From Roseomonas nitratireducens (lineage in GTDB: Bacteria > Pseudomonadota > Alphaproteobacteria > Acetobacterales > Acetobacteraceae): 64,000 bases of DNA. Shown here one piece after another: positions 18,060 to 26,936 of this stretch (position 1 is the stretch's first letter; every line of letters starts with the position of its first letter). The stretch covers positions 62,001 through 126,000 of the forward strand of contig NZ_JAGIYZ010000001.1 in assembly GCF_017813355.1 (NCBI RefSeq), read 5' to 3'. The translations under genes and the position numbers were made by a program. The notes beneath the pieces were generated by a model. It made no database searches, was not told the origin of the DNA, and saw nothing but the letters and a program-made list of their open reading frames with translations.

Positions 18060-20045
18060 TCAGCCCTCCTGCGCAGAAGGATGGAAGCGGCGGTCGGCCG
18101 GCAGGGCCGCGAAGGCGTGGCGCCGCGCGACCGCGTCGCGCCAGCGCGCCTCGTAGTCGGGGCGGAAGCCGGTCTCGACCATCGGGTCGTCGAGCTCGGC
18201 GCCCAGTTCGAGATAGGTGTCGAGGTTCGTCATATCCGGCCGCGGCAGCCGGCCCTCGGCGAAGTCCCGCCACATGCCGCGGAACAGGCCTTCGAGCTCG
18301 CGCACCAGGCGCGGCGTGTCGAACAGCGTCGCCGTCGCGCGCCCTTCCAGCAGCCGGGCCCGCAGCGCCGTCAGCGCCGCGCGGTCCTGACCGAGGGCGA
18401 CGGCGCGCGCGACGTATTCGTCCGGCGTGGCGCAGACGAGGTCCGGCAGGCCGGCCGCATGCACCAGGCTGCCGCAGACCCGCGCGGCGAAGGACCGGCC
18501 CGGCACCGTCAGCACCGGCACGCCCATCCACAGCGCGTCCGACGCCGTGGTGTGCGCGCCATAGGGCACGGTGTCGAGGAACAGGTCGGCCAGCGCATAG
18601 CGCGCGAGGTGGTCATGCGCGCCGACGACGGGGGCGAAGACCAGCCGTTCCGGCGCGACGCCGGCCTGGGATGCCGCGTTGCGCAGCCGCGCCTCGACCT
18701 CCTCGCTGCTCTTCAGCAGCCAGAGCACGCTGCCCGGCACCTGGCGCAGGATCGCCATCCAGCGGCCGAAGACGAAGGGCGTCAGCTTCTGCGTGCCGTT
18801 GAAGGAGCAAAAGACCGTGCCTTCGGCTGGCAGGCCCGCGGCCTCGCGCGTCGGTGCGCGGTCCGTCGCGGTCGGGCGCAGCCGGTCGTTGGGCTGGTAG
18901 CAGGGCAGGCGCACGACCGTCTCGGAGTAGTAGCGCTCGCTGCCGGGCGGGACGATCTGCGCGTCGGCGATGATGTAGTGGTGGAAGGGGCTGCCCATGC
19001 TGCCCGGATAGCCGAGCCAGTTGACGATGACCGGCGCCGGCCGGCGCGCGAGCAGCCGCGTGCGCGCGCTGCGCGTATGGCCGTTCACGTCGACCAGGAT
19101 GTCGATGACGTCGGCCAGCATCATCGCTTCGGCCGCGTCGTCGTCCAGCGCGCCGATGTCGCGCCAATGCTCGACGGTGTCGCGTATGCGCGCCTTGGTC
19201 GCATCCTCCTTCGCGACGCCGCAGTAATAGGCGAAGACCTCCACCGTCTCACGGTCGTGCAGGCCGAACATCTCGGCCATCAGCGACCCGATCGCGTGTT
19301 CCCGCAGGTCGGAGGAGAGGTAGCCGATCCGCAGCCGCCGCCCGGGCACCTGGCCGATGCGGTCCGCGAAATCGGCGGTGGTGCGGAAGCGCGTCGGCCA
19401 GCCCGCATCCTCCTTGCAATGCGCGTAGGACACGGCGAGCTGCATCATCGGGTCGTCGGCGTGGCAGCAGATGGTCAGCGGCGCCATGCGGCGGAGCATC
19501 GCCGGACGGTCGAGCCCCGCGAGCGGCACCACCGCCGGCCATTGGCACTGACGCTGGCGCAGCGCGATCCAGTGCTGCGCCACGTCGCGCTGGCCGGGGG
19601 AGATCTCGATCGCCTGGCGCAACGCTTCCTCGGCCGGGGCGAGCTGGCGGCTGCCTTCGAGCATGGTCGCCATCTGCTTCAGCGCCGCGACCTTGTAGGT
19701 CAGGCCATCGGCGGTGACGGCCGAAAGGCTGCCGGTGACGTGCGACCACTGGGTGAAGGCCTCGACCGCCGCGCCCATGCGTTCATAGGTCGCGCCGAGG
19801 TTGATGTAGGGCGGCAGGAAGCCGGGGTTGCGCCGGATCGCGGCCACGAAGGCCTCGGCCGCGCCGCGCAGGTCGTCGAGCGAGGACAGCAGGACGCCCT
19901 GGTTGAACAGGACGACGTGCAGCAGCGGATCGTCAGGGTTGAGTGCTGCGTAGTCGCGATACAGTTCCGCCGCCAGCGCCACCTGGCCAGAGGCGGAGAG
20001 CGCCTGCGCGCTCGCCACCAGCTCGGCAATGCCCATTCTGGCCAT
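18060..20045 (-). CDS. O-GlcNAc transferase-like glycosyltransferase (TPR + GT41/SPINDLY), copy 2
   Basis: A 661-residue cytosolic protein. The N-terminal third holds TPR-like helices (LINLGATYERMG-type units, about residues 10-190). The GT41 core keeps GYLSSDLREHAIG (catalytic His), FNGTQKLTP (UDP-binding Lys) and LFLDTVPYGAHTTASDALWMG. It is clearly diverged from copy 1, so the two probably differ in acceptor, donor or step. It begins 67 bases after the octad-repeat gene on the same strand. Known bacterial relatives glycosylate flagellins, adhesins or translation factors; the target here is inferred from adjacency. Confidence 0.87.
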   Translation of the reverse strand: MARMGIAELVASAQALSASGQVALAAELYRDYAALNPDDPLLHVVLFNQGVLLSSLDDLRGAAEAFVAAIRRNPGFLPPYINLGATYERMGAAVEAFTQWSHVTGSLSAVTADGLTYKVAALKQMATMLEGSRQLAPAEEALRQAIEISPGQRDVAQHWIALRQRQCQWPAVVPLAGLDRPAMLRRMAPLTICCHADDPMMQLAVSYAHCKEDAGWPTRFRTTADFADRIGQVPGRRLRIGYLSSDLREHAIGSLMAEMFGLHDRETVEVFAYYCGVAKEDATKARIRDTVEHWRDIGALDDDAAEAMMLADVIDILVDVNGHTRSARTRLLARRPAPVIVNWLGYPGSMGSPFHHYIIADAQIVPPGSERYYSETVVRLPCYQPNDRLRPTATDRAPTREAAGLPAEGTVFCSFNGTQKLTPFVFGRWMAILRQVPGSVLWLLKSSEEVEARLRNAASQAGVAPERLVFAPVVGAHDHLARYALADLFLDTVPYGAHTTASDALWMGVPVLTVPGRSFAARVCGSLVHAAGLPDLVCATPDEYVARAVALGQDRAALTALRARLLEGRATATLFDTPRLVRELEGLFRGMWRDFAEGRLPRPDMTNLDTYLELGAELDDPMVETGFRPDYEARWRDAVARRHAFAALPADRRFHPSAQEG

Positions 20046-20112
20046 GCCCGCTTCTCCCAGTTCTTGGGTCTCGCGCGGCCCATCCCCGGGCCGCGCGGCA
20101 GCGAAGCACGCC

Positions 20113-23100
20113 TCAGGTAAACAGGGCGTTTACCTGATCGTTGGTCATCACCCCGATCTGGGTGGAGGAGAAGCCCGCCACCTGGGTTTCGGTCAGGGCC
20201 GCGATATCGGCCGTTTCCAGCGCGGCGACCTGCGTCGTGCTGAAGGCGGCGATCTGCGTCGTGCTGAACCCGCCCATCTGCGACGTGGTCAGCGCCGCGA
20301 TGGAGGTGGTGCTGAGCGCCACCACCTGGGTGGTGTTCAGCGCCGCGACCTGGCCCGTTTCGAGCCCGACCTGCTGGGTCGTGGACAGGCCCGCGATCGC
20401 CGTGGTGCTCAGCGCCGTCACCTGCTCCGTCGTCAGCGCCGCCAGCTGGCTCGAGGACAGCGCCCGGATCTGGGTGGAGGAGAGGACATTGACGTCCGCC
20501 GTCTCCATCCCCGGCAACTGGCCGGTGCCGAGCGCGGCCACCTGGGTGGTGGTCAGCGCCGCGACCTGGGTCGTGCTGAGCGCGGCCAGCTGGGCCGTGG
20601 TCAGCCCGCCCATCTGGGTCGAGCCGAACCCGCCGATCTGGGTCGTGGTCAGCGCACCGACCTGGGTCGTGGTCAGGCCCGGCACCTGGGTGGTGGTCAG
20701 CGCGGCGAGCTGCGTCGTGGTCAGCGCGCCGGTCTGCGTCGTGGTCAGCGCCCCAAGCTGCGCCTGGTCGAGCCCGCCGATCTGCGTGGTGCTGAGGACG
20801 GCGAGGTCCGTCGTCTCCAGCGCCCGCATCTGCGAGGTGGTCAGGGCGCCGACCAGGGTGCGCGTCAGCGCCCCGACCTGCGTCGTCGTCAGCGCGGCGA
20901 GGTCCACCGTCTCCATCCCCACGATCTGGGTGGAGGAGAGTGCCGAGATCTGCGTCGTGCTCAGGGCGCCGATCTGCGTCGTGGTCAGCGCGGCGACCTG
21001 CGCCGTGGTCAGCCCGCGCACCTGGGTGGTGCCGAGCCCGCCCACCTGCGTAGTGCTCAGCGCGCCGAGCTGGGTCGTGGTCAGCGCGGCGATCTGCGTC
21101 GTGTTCAGCCCCAGCAGCTGGGTCGTCGACAGCGCGCCCACCTGGGTGGTGGTCAGGCTCGCCATCTGCGTGCTGGTCAGGCTGCGCAGCTGCACCGTGC
21201 CGAGCGCGGCGAGGTCCGTCGTCTCCAGCGCCGCGAGCTGCGTCGTCGCGAGCGACCCGAGCTGCACCGAGGTCAGGCCGGTGGCCTGGGTGCTGCTGAG
21301 CGCCGCGATGTCGGTCGTGTCCAGCCCGCGCAGCTGCGTGGTGCTGAGCGCGCCCACCTGGGTGCTGGTCAGCGCCCCGATCTGCGTCGTGGTCAGCGCG
21401 CTGACCTGCGAGGAGGAGAAGCCGACCACCTGGGTGGTGGTCAGCGCGCCGACCTGGGTGGTGGTCAGCGCCTCGACCTGCGTCGTCGTCAGGGCACCGA
21501 CCTGGTCCTGGTTGAGCGCGCGGATCTGGGTCGTGTTCAGCACCGCGAGGTCGGTCGTCTCCAGCGCCCGCAGCTGGGTCGTGTTCAGCACGTCCAGCTG
21601 CGTGGTGTTGAAGGCGCCCATCTGGGTGGTCGAGAAGGCGGCGATGTCGGCCGTCTCCAGCCCCAGGATCTGGGTCGCGGTCAGGGCGCCGACCTGGGTC
21701 GTCGTCAGCACGCCGATCTGCGTCGTGGTCAGGGCACCGACCTGCGCGCTGGTCAGGCCGCGCAGCGCCGTGGTGCCGATGGCCCCGATCTGCGTGGTCG
21801 TCAGCGCCCCCACCTGCGTCGTCGTCAGGCCCGACAGCTGGGAGGAGTTCAGCGCATTCACCTGGGTGGTGGACAGCGCGCCGAGCTGGGTCGTGCTGAA
21901 GCCGCCCATCTGACTCGAGCCGAGGCCGAGGATCTGCGTCGTGGCGAGCGCCGCGACATCCGTCGTCTCGAGCGCACCCACCTGGGTCGTTGCCAGGCTG
22001 CCGATCTGCGCCGAGGCGAGGCCGCGGATCTGCGTCGTGGAGAGCGACGCGATGTCCGTCGTGTCCAGCGCCCGCAGCTGCGTCGTGGTCAGCGCGCCGA
22101 CCTGGCTGCTGGCCAGCGCGGCAAGCTGCGTGGTCGTGAGCGTGGAGACCTGGGCCGTCGTCAGGCGCGCGATCTGCGTGGTGTTGAGCGCGGCGACCTG
22201 CGTCGTGGTCAGGGCATCGACCTGCGTCGTCGTCAGCGCCGCGATCGCGGAGCCGCCGAGGGCACCGATCTGCGTCGTGGTCAGCACGGCGAGGTCGGTC
22301 GTCTCGATCGCCGAGACCTGATTCGTCGCCAGCGCGCCGACCTGCGTCGTGGTCAGGGCGCTGACCTGGGTGGTGCTGAGGGCGGCGATGTCCGCCGTCT
22401 CCAGCGCCTGGACCTGCCGGCTGGACAGCCCGCGGATCTGGGTCGTGGTCAGGGCGCCGACCTGGGTGGTGGACAGCGCCGCGACCTGCGTCGTGGTCAG
22501 CCCGCCGATCTGGGTGGTGTTGAGGACGGCGACATCCGTCGTCTCCAGCGCCGCGACCTGGGTGGTCGACAGGCCGGCGACCTGGGCCGAGCCGAGCCCG
22601 CCGATCTGCGTCGTGGTCAGCGCGGCGATGTCGGTGGTCTCAAGGCCCCGCAGCTGGGTCGTGGTCAGCGCGCCGATCTGCGTGCTGTTCAGGGCGCCGA
22701 GCTGCGTCGTCTCCAGCGCGGTGATGGCGCTGGACGTCAGGCCGAGGACCTGGGTCGTGGTCAGGGCGCCGATCTGGGTCGTGGTCAGCGCGGCGACCTG
22801 CGTCGTCGTGAGGCCACTGATCTGCGAGGAGGTCAGCCCACGCACCTGCGTCGTGGTCAGGACCGCGAGGTCCGTCGTCTCGAGCGCCCGGAGCTGCGTG
22901 GTGGACAGGCCGATGGTCTGGCCCGTGGAGAGCGCGCCGACCTGGGTGGTGCTCAGCGCCGCGATGTCGGCGGTGTCGAAGCCGCCCACCTGCGTCGAGG
23001 TGAGGGCAGCGACCTGGGTCGTGGTCAGCGCCGCGACCTGCGTCGTCGTCAGCGCGCCGACCTGGGCGGTGTCGAGCCCGCGGATCTGCGTCGTGTTCAG

Positions 23101-26100
23101 CGCCGCGACGTCGGTCGTCTCCAGCGCCGCCACCTGCGAGGTGGCGAGGCCGGCGATCTGCGCGCTGCGCAGCCCCGCGATCTGCGTGGTGCTGAGCGCC
23201 GCGATGTCGGTCGTGTCGAGCCCGCGCAGCTGCGCCGTGGTCAGCACGTTGACCTGGGTGCTGGTCAGGGCGCCGAGCTGGGTCGTGGTCAGCGCCGCGA
23301 CCTGCGTCGTCGTCAGGGCCGCCACCTGGCCGGTGGTCAGCGCGCCGACTTGCGTCGTGGTCAGCGCATCGACCTGCGTGGTGCTGAGCGCGGTGATGGT
23401 GGAGACGCCGAGCGCGCGGATCTGCGTCGTGGTCAGCACCGCGAGGTCGGTCGTCTCCAGCGCCGCCACCTGCGTGCTGGCGAGCCCGGCGACCTGCGTC
23501 GTGGTCAGCGCATCGACCTGCGTGGTCGTCAGGGCGGCGATGTCGGCGGTCTCGAATGCCTGGATCTGGCGGCTCGACAGGCCGCGGATCTGCGTCGTGG
23601 TGAGCGCCGCGACCTGGGTCGTGGACAGCGCCGCGACCTGGTTGGTGGCAAGCCCGCCCAGCTGCGTCGTGTTCAGCGCGACGATGTCGGTCGTCTCCAG
23701 CGCCGCGACCTGGGTCGTGGACAGGCCGGCAATCTGGCTGCTGCGCAGGCCGCCGATCTGCGTCGTCGTCAGCGCGGCGATGTCGGTCGTCTCGAGGCCA
23801 CGGAGCTGCGCCGTGGTCAGCACGCCCACCTGGGTGCTGGTCAGCGCGCCGAGCTGCGTCGTGTCGAGGGCACCGATAGCCGTGGAGGTCAGGCCCGGCA
23901 CCTGCGCCGTGGTCAGCGCGCCGATCTGGGTCGTGGTCAGCGCCGCGACCTGCGTCGTGGTCAGGCCGGACAGCTGGGTCGAGGTGAGCCCGCGGATCTG
24001 CGTGGTGCTGAGGACGGCGAGGTCCGTCGTCTCCAGCGCCCGAAGTTGCGTGCTGCTGAGCCCCGCGACCTGCGTCGTCGTCAGCGCGCCGACCTGCGTC
24101 GTGCTCAGCGCCGCGATGTCGGCGGTATCGAAGCCGCCCACCTGGGTGCTGGTCAGCGCACCCATCTGGGTGGTCGTCAGCGCCGCGACCTGGGTCGTGG
24201 TCAGCGCGCCGACCTGTGCGGAGGTGAGGCCGCGGATCTGCGTGGTGTTGAGGACGGCGATATCCGTCGTCTCCAGCCCGCCGATCTGGGTGGTGGTCAG
24301 GGCGGCCAGGTGGCCGCTGCGCAGCCCGACGACCTGGGTCGTGGTCAGGGCCGCGATGTCGGTGGTCTCGAGCCCACGCAGCTGCGTCGTCGTCAGCGCG
24401 TTGATCTGGGTGCTTGTGAGGGCGCCGATCTGGGTGGTGGTCAGCGCCGCGACCTGCGTCGTGGTCAGCGCCGCGACCTGGCCGGTCGCGAGCGCGCCGA
24501 CCTGCGTCGTCGTCAGCGCGTCGATCTGCGTCGTGGTCAGCGCCGCGATCGCGGTCGGCGCCAGGATCCGGATCTGCGTGGTGCCGAGGATCGCGAGGTC
24601 GGTCGTCTCCAGCGCCGCGACCTGCGTGCTGGTCAGGCCCGCGACCTGCGTGGTGGTCAGCGCATCGACCTGCGTGGTGGTCAGGGCGGCGATGTCGGCG
24701 GTTTCGAAGGCCTGCATCTGCCGGCTCGACAGGCCGCGCAGCTGGGTCGTGGTGAGGGCGCCGACCTGGGTGGTCGAGAGACCCACGATCTGCGCGGTGG
24801 TCAGGCCGCCGAGCTGGGTCGTGGTGAGCGCGGCGAGGTCGGTCGTCTCCAGCGCGGCAAGCTGGGTCGTGGACAGGCCAGCGATCTGGCCCGTCCGCAG
24901 GCCGGCGATCTGGGTGGTGGTCAGGGCGGCGATGTCGGTCGTCTCGAGCCCGCGGAGCTGCGCCGTGGTCAGCACGCCCACCTGGGTACTGGTCAGCGCG
25001 CCGAGCTGCGTCGTGTCGAGCGCGCCGATCGCCGTGGAGTTCAGGCCCGGCACCTGCGCCGTGGTCAGCGCGCCGATCTGCGTCGTGGTCAGCGCTGCGA
25101 CCTGCGTCGTGGTCAGGCCAGCCAGCTGGGTCGAGGTCAGGCCGCGGATCTGCGTGGTGTTGAGGACGGCGATATCCGTCGTCTCAAGCGCCCGGAGCTG
25201 CGCGCTGGTCAGGCCGGCGATCTGCGTGGTGGTGAGTGCGCCGACCTGGGTCGTGTTCAGCGCGGCGATGTCGGTGGTCTCAAGGCCGAGGATCTGCGTC
25301 GCGGTCAGGGCGCCGAGCTGCGTCGTGGTCAGCGAGGCGACCTGGGTCGTGTTCAGCGCGCCGAGCTGGGCGGAGGTCAGGCCGCGGATCTGCGTGGTGT
25401 TGAGCGTCGCGAGGTCGGTCGTCTCGAGCGCCGCGACCTGCGTCGTCGTCAGGCCGGCCAGCTGGCCGCTGCGCAGCCCGGCCACCTGGGTGGTGGTGAG
25501 CGCGGCGACATCGGCGGTCTCGAGCCCGCGCAACTGCGTCGTCGTCAGCGCATTGACCTGGGTGCTGGACAGGGCGCCGACCTGCGTCGTGGTCAGCGCG
25601 GCGATACCGGCGGAGGTGATGGCGGCGGTCTGGGTGGTGGTGAGCGCGCCGATCTGGGTCGTGGTCAGCGCCTCGACCTGCGTGGTCGTCAGCGCGCCGA
25701 TCGCGGTCGCGCCGAGCGCGCGGATCTGCGTGGTGTTCAGCGCCGCAAGGTCGGTCGTCTCCAGCGCGCGGACCTGGGTCGAGTTCAGCGCCGCCACCTG
25801 GGCGGAGCCGAGCGCCGCGACCTGCGTCGTGCTGAGCGCCGCGATGTCGTCGGTGCCGAGGCCCGGGATCTGGCGGGAGGACAGCCCGGTGATCTGGGTC
25901 GAGGTGAGGGCCGCGACCTGCGTGGTTGACAGCGCCGCCGTCTGGGTCGAGGTCAGGCCCTGCAACTGCGCCGTCGTCAGCGCGGCGAGGTCCGTCGTCT
26001 CCAGCGCGGCGATGGCGGTCGTCGTCAGGCCGGCGATCTGGCCGCTGCGCAGCCCGGCAATCTGGGTGGTGGTGAGCGCGGCGATGTCGGTGGTGTCGAG

Positions 26101-26766
26101 GCCGCGCAGCTGCGCGGTCGTCAGCACGCCGACCTGCGTGCTGGTCAGCGCGCCGAGCTGCGTGGTGTCGAGCGCCGCGATCGAGGTCGAGCTCAGCCCG
26201 CCCACCTGGTCGGTGCCGAGCGCGCCGACCTGGGTCGTCGTCAGGGCGCCGACCTGGGTGGTCGTCAGCGCCGCGATCTGCGTCGAGGTCATCCCGCGCA
26301 GCTGCGTCGTGTTCAGGGCGGCAAGGTCGGTCGTCTCGAGCGCGCGCAGCTGCGCCGTGGTCAGCGCCGCCACCTGCGTCGTGCTGAAGGCGCCGATCTG
26401 GGTCGTGGACAGCGCCGCGATGTCCGAGGTTTCCATCCCCCGCAGCTGGGTGGCCGTCAGCGCGTTAACCTGCGTGGTCGTCAGGGCGCCGACCTGGGTG
26501 GTCGAAAGCGCCGCCAGCTGGCCGGAGGTGAGCCCGCGCACCTGCGTGCTGCTCAGCACCGCGAGGTCGGTCGTCTCCAGCGCCCCGACCTGGGTCGTGC
26601 TCAGCGCGGCGATCTGGGAGGTTCGCAGCACCCCGACCTGCGTGGTCGTCAGCGCGGCGATCTGCGTTGTCGCCATGCTCCGGATGGCGGTCGTCGTGAG
26701 GCCAGCGATCGTGGTGGTGGTCAGACCCTGGATCTGCGTCGTCGTCAGGGAGGAGATCACGGTCAT
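20113..26766 (-). CDS. giant Thr-rich octapeptide-repeat protein, probable type I secretion substrate
   Basis: A 2217-residue protein. After a six-residue leader (MTVISS), the rest is 276 consecutive octapeptides of the form L-T-T-T-Q-V-G-A, ending in a three-residue tail (LFT); hand parsing finds no break in register. Position 1 is Leu (rarely Met, Phe or Ile), positions 2-4 are Thr/Ser-rich, position 5 is Gln, or Asp in spaced acidic octads, and position 6 is Val/Ile/Leu. About a third of residues are Thr or Ser; I see no Lys, Cys, Trp or Tyr. There are no RTX glycine-rich calcium motifs and no Sec signal. The ATG at 26766 has GGAG six bases upstream; a TTG at 26778 would add four residues. 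Genes for a type I exporter precede it and two glycosyltransferases follow. The function (adhesin, matrix or surface-layer protein) is inference. Confidence 0.85.
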   Translation of the reverse strand: MTVISSLTTTQIQGLTTTTIAGLTTTAIRSMATTQIAALTTTQVGVLRTSQIAALSTTQVGALETTDLAVLSSTQVRGLTSGQLAALSTTQVGALTTTQVNALTATQLRGMETSDIAALSTTQIGAFSTTQVAALTTAQLRALETTDLAALNTTQLRGMTSTQIAALTTTQVGALTTTQVGALGTDQVGGLSSTSIAALDTTQLGALTSTQVGVLTTAQLRGLDTTDIAALTTTQIAGLRSGQIAGLTTTAIAALETTDLAALTTAQLQGLTSTQTAALSTTQVAALTSTQITGLSSRQIPGLGTDDIAALSTTQVAALGSAQVAALNSTQVRALETTDLAALNTTQIRALGATAIGALTTTQVEALTTTQIGALTTTQTAAITSAGIAALTTTQVGALSSTQVNALTTTQLRGLETADVAALTTTQVAGLRSGQLAGLTTTQVAALETTDLATLNTTQIRGLTSAQLGALNTTQVASLTTTQLGALTATQILGLETTDIAALNTTQVGALTTTQIAGLTSAQLRALETTDIAVLNTTQIRGLTSTQLAGLTTTQVAALTTTQIGALTTAQVPGLNSTAIGALDTTQLGALTSTQVGVLTTAQLRGLETTDIAALTTTQIAGLRTGQIAGLSTTQLAALETTDLAALTTTQLGGLTTAQIVGLSTTQVGALTTTQLRGLSSRQMQAFETADIAALTTTQVDALTTTQVAGLTSTQVAALETTDLAILGTTQIRILAPTAIAALTTTQIDALTTTQVGALATGQVAALTTTQVAALTTTQIGALTSTQINALTTTQLRGLETTDIAALTTTQVVGLRSGHLAALTTTQIGGLETTDIAVLNTTQIRGLTSAQVGALTTTQVAALTTTQMGALTSTQVGGFDTADIAALSTTQVGALTTTQVAGLSSTQLRALETTDLAVLSTTQIRGLTSTQLSGLTTTQVAALTTTQIGALTTAQVPGLTSTAIGALDTTQLGALTSTQVGVLTTAQLRGLETTDIAALTTTQIGGLRSSQIAGLSTTQVAALETTDIVALNTTQLGGLATNQVAALSTTQVAALTTTQIRGLSSRQIQAFETADIAALTTTQVDALTTTQVAGLASTQVAALETTDLAVLTTTQIRALGVSTITALSTTQVDALTTTQVGALTTGQVAALTTTQVAALTTTQLGALTSTQVNVLTTAQLRGLDTTDIAALSTTQIAGLRSAQIAGLATSQVAALETTDVAALNTTQIRGLDTAQVGALTTTQVAALTTTQVAALTSTQVGGFDTADIAALSTTQVGALSTGQTIGLSTTQLRALETTDLAVLTTTQVRGLTSSQISGLTTTQVAALTTTQIGALTTTQVLGLTSSAITALETTQLGALNSTQIGALTTTQLRGLETTDIAALTTTQIGGLGSAQVAGLSTTQVAALETTDVAVLNTTQIGGLTTTQVAALSTTQVGALTTTQIRGLSSRQVQALETADIAALSTTQVSALTTTQVGALATNQVSAIETTDLAVLTTTQIGALGGSAIAALTTTQVDALTTTQVAALNTTQIARLTTAQVSTLTTTQLAALASSQVGALTTTQLRALDTTDIASLSTTQIRGLASAQIGSLATTQVGALETTDVAALATTQILGLGSSQMGGFSTTQLGALSTTQVNALNSSQLSGLTTTQVGALTTTQIGAIGTTALRGLTSAQVGALTTTQIGVLTTTQVGALTATQILGLETADIAAFSTTQMGAFNTTQLDVLNTTQLRALETTDLAVLNTTQIRALNQDQVGALTTTQVEALTTTQVGALTTTQVVGFSSSQVSALTTTQIGALTSTQVGALSTTQLRGLDTTDIAALSSTQATGLTSVQLGSLATTQLAALETTDLAALGTVQLRSLTSTQMASLTTTQVGALSTTQLLGLNTTQIAALTTTQLGALSTTQVGGLGTTQVRGLTTAQVAALTTTQIGALSTTQISALSSTQIVGMETVDLAALTTTQVGALTRTLVGALTTSQMRALETTDLAVLSTTQIGGLDQAQLGALTTTQTGALTTTQLAALTTTQVPGLTTTQVGALTTTQIGGFGSTQMGGLTTAQLAALSTTQVAALTTTQVAALGTGQLPGMETADVNVLSSTQIRALSSSQLAALTTEQVTALSTTAIAGLSTTQQVGLETGQVAALNTTQVVALSTTSIAALTTSQMGGFSTTQIAAFSTTQVAALETADIAALTETQVAGFSSTQIGVMTNDQVNALFT
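20114..20136 (-). other. perfect 9-bp stem-loop at the end of the octad-repeat gene
   Basis: CAGGTAAAC at 20114-20122 pairs perfectly with GTTTACCTG at 20128-20136 around a five-base loop. The stem includes two bases of the stop codon (20113-20115) and the last seven codons. No U-run follows in the transcript direction. It may trim or stabilise the 3' end of the long repeat message, or damp read-through into the glycosyltransferase genes. Confidence 0.5.
20125..26748 (-). repeat. array of 276 in-frame 24-base repeats
   Basis: The coding repeat unit is 24 bases and encodes one octapeptide. Octad n starts at base 26772 minus 24n on the minus strand; checks at octads 37 and 85 agree with the sequence. 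Units are diverged at the DNA level by synonymous and conservative changes, so the array is old or under purifying selection. Acidic octads with E/D at position 2 and D at position 5 recur in a regular pattern. Confidence 0.93.
21949..26556 (-). repeat. four tandem copies of a 1152-base (48-octad, 384-residue) higher-order unit
   Basis: Marker octads recur exactly every 48 octads. LSSRQ-type octads are numbers 37, 85, 133 and 181; the LDTTQLGA-like octad is at 25, 73, 121 and 169; and the odd LGATAIGA-like octad is at 44, 92, 140 and 188. Within each unit a 24-octad sub-period is visible in the acidic octads. Octads 9-200 fit four units; the exact phase of the boundaries is arbitrary. Octads 201-276 do not follow this pattern. 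Confidence 0.85.
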
Positions 26767-26936
26767 CGCTGGCTCCAAGCCGGTTTAGCGTCGTGCGGAC
26801 ACCGCCGTGCCCGCCATGCGGGCGACGACGCCAAGACGTGCCACGACCTTCTGTCGGCACGGCGTCTCTGGCGAAGGATGCAGGGGGTCTGCTTGAGCAA
26901 CAGTTAAGGAGAGAGAAGATGACGTTCCGCGACAGG
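26767..26936 (-). promoter_or_regulatory. 170-base gap between hlyD-like gene and octad-repeat gene, with hairpin
   Basis: A structured leader is possible. GACGCC (26827-26832) pairs with GGCGTC (26861-26866), and inside it GTGCC (26838-26842) pairs with GGCAC (26856-26860). The spacer is long enough for a separate promoter, so the giant gene may be expressed at a different level from its exporter. No convincing -35/-10 pair could be assigned. Confidence 0.35.

Noticed and set aside
16182..20120. Plus-strand frame of 1312 codons over the two glycosyltransferase genes
   Set aside because: Shadow of two minus-strand genes with clear GT41 motifs; the translation is Arg/Gly/His-rich without recognisable domains.
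21949..26556. CRISPR-like or satellite DNA explanation for the repeat array
   Set aside because: The repeats are in one continuous reading frame, diverged at synonymous sites and have no spacers, so they are coding.
20113..26766. The octad protein as an RTX toxin or RTX adhesin
   Set aside because: It is next to a type I exporter, but no glycine-rich calcium nonapeptides (GGxGxDxUx) are present anywhere in the repeats.
20029..26788. Very long open frames on the plus strand across the octad gene (1966 and 1479 codons)
   Set aside because: They are antisense shadows. The 24-base unit is a multiple of three and lacks stop triplets on the complement, so any frame stays open. Their Arg/Gly/Asp-rich or Val/Ser-rich translations match no protein type, and they lack proper starts.
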